Positions 5,350 to 7,872 of a DNA stretch of 7,872 nt are shown piece by piece. A model generated the notes under the pieces. The model was given only the letters and a program-made list of their open reading frames with translations. It searched no databases and was not told where the DNA came from. Source of the DNA: Pseudomonadales bacterium (lineage in GTDB: Bacteria; Pseudomonadota; Gammaproteobacteria; Pseudomonadales; DC-out160); NCBI GenBank assembly GCA_016765265.1, contig JAESQG010000163.1, forward strand, positions 8,035-15,906. Reading direction: 5' to 3'. The position numbers and the translations under genes are program-made. Numbering within the stretch: position 1 is the stretch's first letter; every line of letters starts with the position of its first letter.

Positions 5350-7737
5350 CTACAAGTTTTTGTATCGACTCATATCAAAAATGCCGGCCTCGGTAATATT
5401 AGTTTCTTCTAAATAAGTGGAGAAGTCATGAAATATTGCCCAGAAATCTGGATGTGTTCGTCTTACTCCCCAGATCTCAATTATTTCTTCAAACTCAGTT
5501 TGTGTGGATACTTGCTGAAGCTTGCCCACTAATAACGGAATGTCTTTTGCCGACAAGTTAAAAATAAAATTGGGGTAGCTTCCGAGAATGCCCGGATAAA
5601 TGGTTAAGGTGTCGTTTTCCGGGATTAGACGGCTATTTTCTCCAAATATATAAGCGACATTACTATGGGCTCTATTTCGAATTAAGGAATACACTTGGCG
5701 CTCTTCGTTATCGAAAACACGAATAAATGTAATGTCAGGGAAAAAACGGATGGCTTCAATGTCCTTAGCCGACAGAGTGGTTAGTTGACTCAATGCTTGG
5801 TCGGCTCGTTGAAAGGATAGGGAGACACTGTGCCGGGCACAGTCGTTGTTTTTGCAGCGGTTAATGCTGTCGGTGTAGCGATTGATGTGTCTGTTATCCC
5901 CTAGCAGTAGTTCGATAAATTCTGCCATGGCATCTTCCTTCTGGTAAGAGATAGCAGAGGGTGTGATGTCATCAACATTTTCGTAGCGTAGCATCAGCTT
6001 TAATTTAGCCGTATCTTGGTACCATTGACCGAGAAGTTCTCGGCGTTTTTTAGCCGGCATAAACCGTAAGAAATTCAATTCAGACTCGTTTCGAATTAAA
6101 TCAAAGTAGAGGCGTGTTTGGGCTTGGTGTAGCACGTTACCAAAAACGTTAAAGTTTACCGCCAGCTCATAGTAACTCCGCTCAAACAAAGGGTAATCCA
6201 TTACCCACATGGTTTGGGGAACTCTTCCTATCAAACCCTTTCGCACCGTAGCATTGTCGTGATGGCGGAAAATGCTCAAGAGCGCGTTGGTGTTGTATCC
6301 CTCACCGTCCCAAATATCTTTAAGGCCTGGACCTAGGGGGCGATTCTTTTGCAGTGCCTTGCGCCGTTGTTTGACATAGCTATAACGTTTTTTCCGGTAA
6401 TTAACCCACGTGGCTCCCATGGAGAGCAGGTCGTCATCTAGTCCTGGCATACCCAATAGTGGTGTTACGGTTTCTTGGTATGTTTGATCCACTATAAAGA
6501 GATCAGAATCTGGAGACTGGAAGAGCACCCAAAAATGATCACGAATAACATCTGTGGCGATTTCTCCTCTACACACCGGACCTCGAATAAAACTTCGAAT
6601 AAAGAATTCCGCATCATCTAGCATAAATTGATAGCGAGCTTTAGCGGGTATTGCAGCAAAGGTTATGAAGGGATTGGATGTTGATTCCTGGTTGTAGACT
6701 GTTTCTTCATTCACCTGCCAATCGCCACTGAGAAAAAGTGTTTTAAACCGTTTTAATTTTCCGGCATTTAAGCCATAAGTAATATGCGTTTTATGAACGA
6801 TCGTACTGTGGATGGGGCGCAATCGATAATAAAAAGGGAAGCTTGGCTTATCGTTTGGCCGGGCCGTGGCGATAGGTCTAATTGCTTGGTCAGAAGGGGT
6901 GCTTGATCTAATGAGTTCAAAAAAATGATTTGATTTCGCCTCTGTAAAATATAAGTGTGCGATGAAAAGGTGTTCGTATAAATACTGGGATACCAGGGAC
7001 TCTTTATGGCTTTTTTTATTTAGGAAATTCTCCCATTCCGCAATAGATCGAGTTTCGTATTGCGTTAACTGGATAGTTTGAGGAGTTGCCTGCGCGCCTT
7101 CAGTTATCCATTGATTTAGGGTTTTGTATTCTTTGTCCGACAACCCTGTCACAGCAAGCGGCATTCCTTGATAAGGTTTCTTTTTTGCGTATTTTCTAAA
7201 TTCCTTTAACGTGGGACAAGTCATTTTTCGTTTGATGCTAGTGTCTATATTTTGAGGAAGCTTTTTGTTGATTTCAAAGGGGTGACGATGACGCAGGCTA
7301 ATCATTTGGTGTAAAAGGGAAGCTTGCAATGTGGGGGTCGCTGCTGTTTCATTTCCCAGTACGGAGATAAACCCTTTTTTGCGCCATTCTTCGGTGGAAG
7401 TGGCATCCATGAAAAGGCGAGTAGGGTCTTGCGTCAGAGGCCGTTTGCCATTATTGATTAATGTTTTTGATGATCCACGCTGAGCCCCTGCTGCTGAGGT
7501 CAGCTTTAATTGGCAAGGCGCATCGTAGCAGGCGTGGCAACTAATACATTTTTTATCGAATATGGGTTTTATGTCATCCTGAAAGGAGATAACGGCATCA
7601 TTGCTAGCCGGGTTGCCGTAGGCACAGATAGAAAAAATGGCCACGGCGATTAAGCTAATAGTCCGTAAAATGGAGGGTAATACAGAATCAAATAAAATGA
7701 CTCGAACTGCGCGTTTAATGTTGAGTACTGCGCCCAT
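5350..7737 (-). CDS. cti: Periplasmic fatty acid cis/trans isomerase (heme c type)
   Basis: Cti converts cis-unsaturated acyl chains of membrane phospholipids to trans without moving the double bond, making the membrane more rigid under solvent or heat stress. At 795 aa it is slightly longer than Pseudomonas Cti (about 766). A hydrophobic segment at about 24-38 after a basic N-region suggests a Sec signal, with cleavage perhaps after Gly41. The cytochrome c motif CISCH (64-68) sits in CISCHACYDAPCQLKL, typical of this family; Met192 in QGMPLAVTGLS is a plausible distal heme ligand. Further family blocks are PFITFAAIPAKARYQFMLD (356-374), FIRGPVCRG (383-391), MDYPLFERSYYELAVNFNVFGNV (513-535) and TRLYFDLIRNESELNFLRF (541-559). 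Only the ATG at 7737 precedes the signal region; its N-region of about 24 residues is rather long. It converges on radA and has its own promoter candidate. Confidence 0.95.
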   Translation of the reverse strand: MGAVLNIKRAVRVILFDSVLPSILRTISLIAVAIFSICAYGNPASNDAVISFQDDIKPIFDKKCISCHACYDAPCQLKLTSAAGAQRGSSKTLINNGKRPLTQDPTRLFMDATSTEEWRKKGFISVLGNETAATPTLQASLLHQMISLRHRHPFEINKKLPQNIDTSIKRKMTCPTLKEFRKYAKKKPYQGMPLAVTGLSDKEYKTLNQWITEGAQATPQTIQLTQYETRSIAEWENFLNKKSHKESLVSQYLYEHLFIAHLYFTEAKSNHFFELIRSSTPSDQAIRPIATARPNDKPSFPFYYRLRPIHSTIVHKTHITYGLNAGKLKRFKTLFLSGDWQVNEETVYNQESTSNPFITFAAIPAKARYQFMLDDAEFFIRSFIRGPVCRGEIATDVIRDHFWVLFQSPDSDLFIVDQTYQETVTPLLGMPGLDDDLLSMGATWVNYRKKRYSYVKQRRKALQKNRPLGPGLKDIWDGEGYNTNALLSIFRHHDNATVRKGLIGRVPQTMWVMDYPLFERSYYELAVNFNVFGNVLHQAQTRLYFDLIRNESELNFLRFMPAKKRRELLGQWYQDTAKLKLMLRYENVDDITPSAISYQKEDAMAEFIELLLGDNRHINRYTDSINRCKNNDCARHSVSLSFQRADQALSQLTTLSAKDIEAIRFFPDITFIRVFDNEERQVYSLIRNRAHSNVAYIFGENSRLIPENDTLTIYPGILGSYPNFIFNLSAKDIPLLVGKLQQVSTQTEFEEIIEIWGVRRTHPDFWAIFHDFSTYLEETNITEAGIFDMSRYKNL

Positions 7738-7760
7738 GACAAAGGGTTCCGTTAAATCTA

Positions 7761-7772
7761 GGATAATTATCC
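7761..7772. promoter_or_regulatory. Perfect 12-bp palindrome in the cti leader (possible operator)
   Basis: GGATAATTATCC is its own reverse complement. It lies 24-35 bp upstream of the cti start codon and about 16-27 nt after the predicted transcription start, a position where a repressor could block transcription. It contains overlapping GATAAT/ATTATC elements but not the spaced arrangement of a classical Fur box. The binding protein, if any, is unknown. Confidence 0.4.
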
Positions 7773-7794
7773 AAATGCTGAATTAGGGGCGCTG

Positions 7795-7803
7795 ATTATA
7801 CCA
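7795..7803 (-). promoter_or_regulatory. Extended -10 promoter element for cti
   Basis: Read on the minus strand the sequence is TGGTATAAT: a perfect TATAAT hexamer (7795-7800) with the TGn extension (7801-7803). The position 17 bp further upstream holds only a T-rich ATTTTT (7818-7823), a poor -35, which fits an extended -10 promoter. Transcription would start near 7788, giving a leader of about 50 nt. Confidence 0.6.
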
Positions 7804-7847
7804 GAAGATGACCAGATAAAAATTCAGTAGGCGGTGGGATGAAGGTG

Positions 7848-7872
7848 GGTATAGGTATAGGTATAGGTATAG
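7848..7872. repeat. GGTATA hexanucleotide tandem array, at least 4 copies
   Basis: Four perfect GGTATA units (7848-7871) plus the first G of another reach the window edge, so the true copy number is unknown. On the cti strand this reads as TATACC units, starting about 45 bp upstream of the -10 element, where it could sit in or beyond the upstream promoter region. Confidence 0.95.

Noticed and set aside
5351..5397. Possible terminator hairpins at the radA/cti junction (TACAA-GTTT-TTGTA at 5351-5364, and TGCCG-GCCT-CGGTA nearby)
   Set aside because: Each has only about five pairs, the first is AT-rich, and neither is followed by a proper T-tract; too weak to annotate.
7767..7775. TTATCCAAA, one mismatch from a DnaA box
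   Set aside because: It is a single near-match overlapping the palindrome, with no cluster of boxes or AT-rich unwinding region, so there is no basis for an origin or DnaA regulation.
1..7872. CRISPR array, tRNA or rRNA genes, insertion sequences, phage or defence genes
   Set aside because: No repeat-spacer pattern, cloverleaf, transposase or inverted terminal repeat was seen. The direct repeats present are short, local and intergenic.

Overview
The window looks like chromosomal DNA from a gammaproteobacterium, probably marine and near the Cellvibrionales/Spongiibacterales or Pseudomonas-type lineages. The reasons are the gene order (membrane protein, rplI, dnaB, alr, radA), protein sequences close to the E. 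coli and Pseudomonas forms, and a periplasmic fatty acid cis/trans isomerase, an enzyme best known from Pseudomonas and Vibrio. The assignment to a group is inference from recognised sequence features; no database search was run.

Layout: positions 1-504 hold the 3' part of a polytopic membrane protein of the kind found between rpsR and rplI. After a 50-nt gap comes rplI (ribosomal protein bL9, 555-1001), the likely end of the rpsF-rpsR-rplI transcription unit. A 369-bp intergenic region follows. It contains a probable intrinsic terminator (1119-1148), a candidate sigma70 promoter (1151-1179) built partly from a 13-bp tandem duplication, and a long bulged hairpin (1283-1319) in the presumed dnaB leader. 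Then dnaB (1371-2789), alr (2865-3944) and radA (3986-5347) run in the same direction with short gaps and could form one transcription unit. The dnaB-alr gap is made almost entirely of 17-bp direct repeats.

On the minus strand, cti (5350-7737) converges on radA with only 2 bp between the two stop codons. Upstream of cti are a perfect extended -10 element, a perfect 12-bp palindrome in the predicted leader, and a GGTATA hexanucleotide tandem array that runs off the window edge.

Together the plus-strand genes cover translation (bL9), replication fork unwinding (DnaB), D-alanine supply for peptidoglycan (Alr) and recombination-intermediate processing (RadA). Cti is functionally unrelated: it adjusts membrane fluidity under stress. 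I see no mobile element, CRISPR array, tRNA, rRNA or obvious new multi-gene system. The notable signals are small non-coding structures around dnaB and cti.
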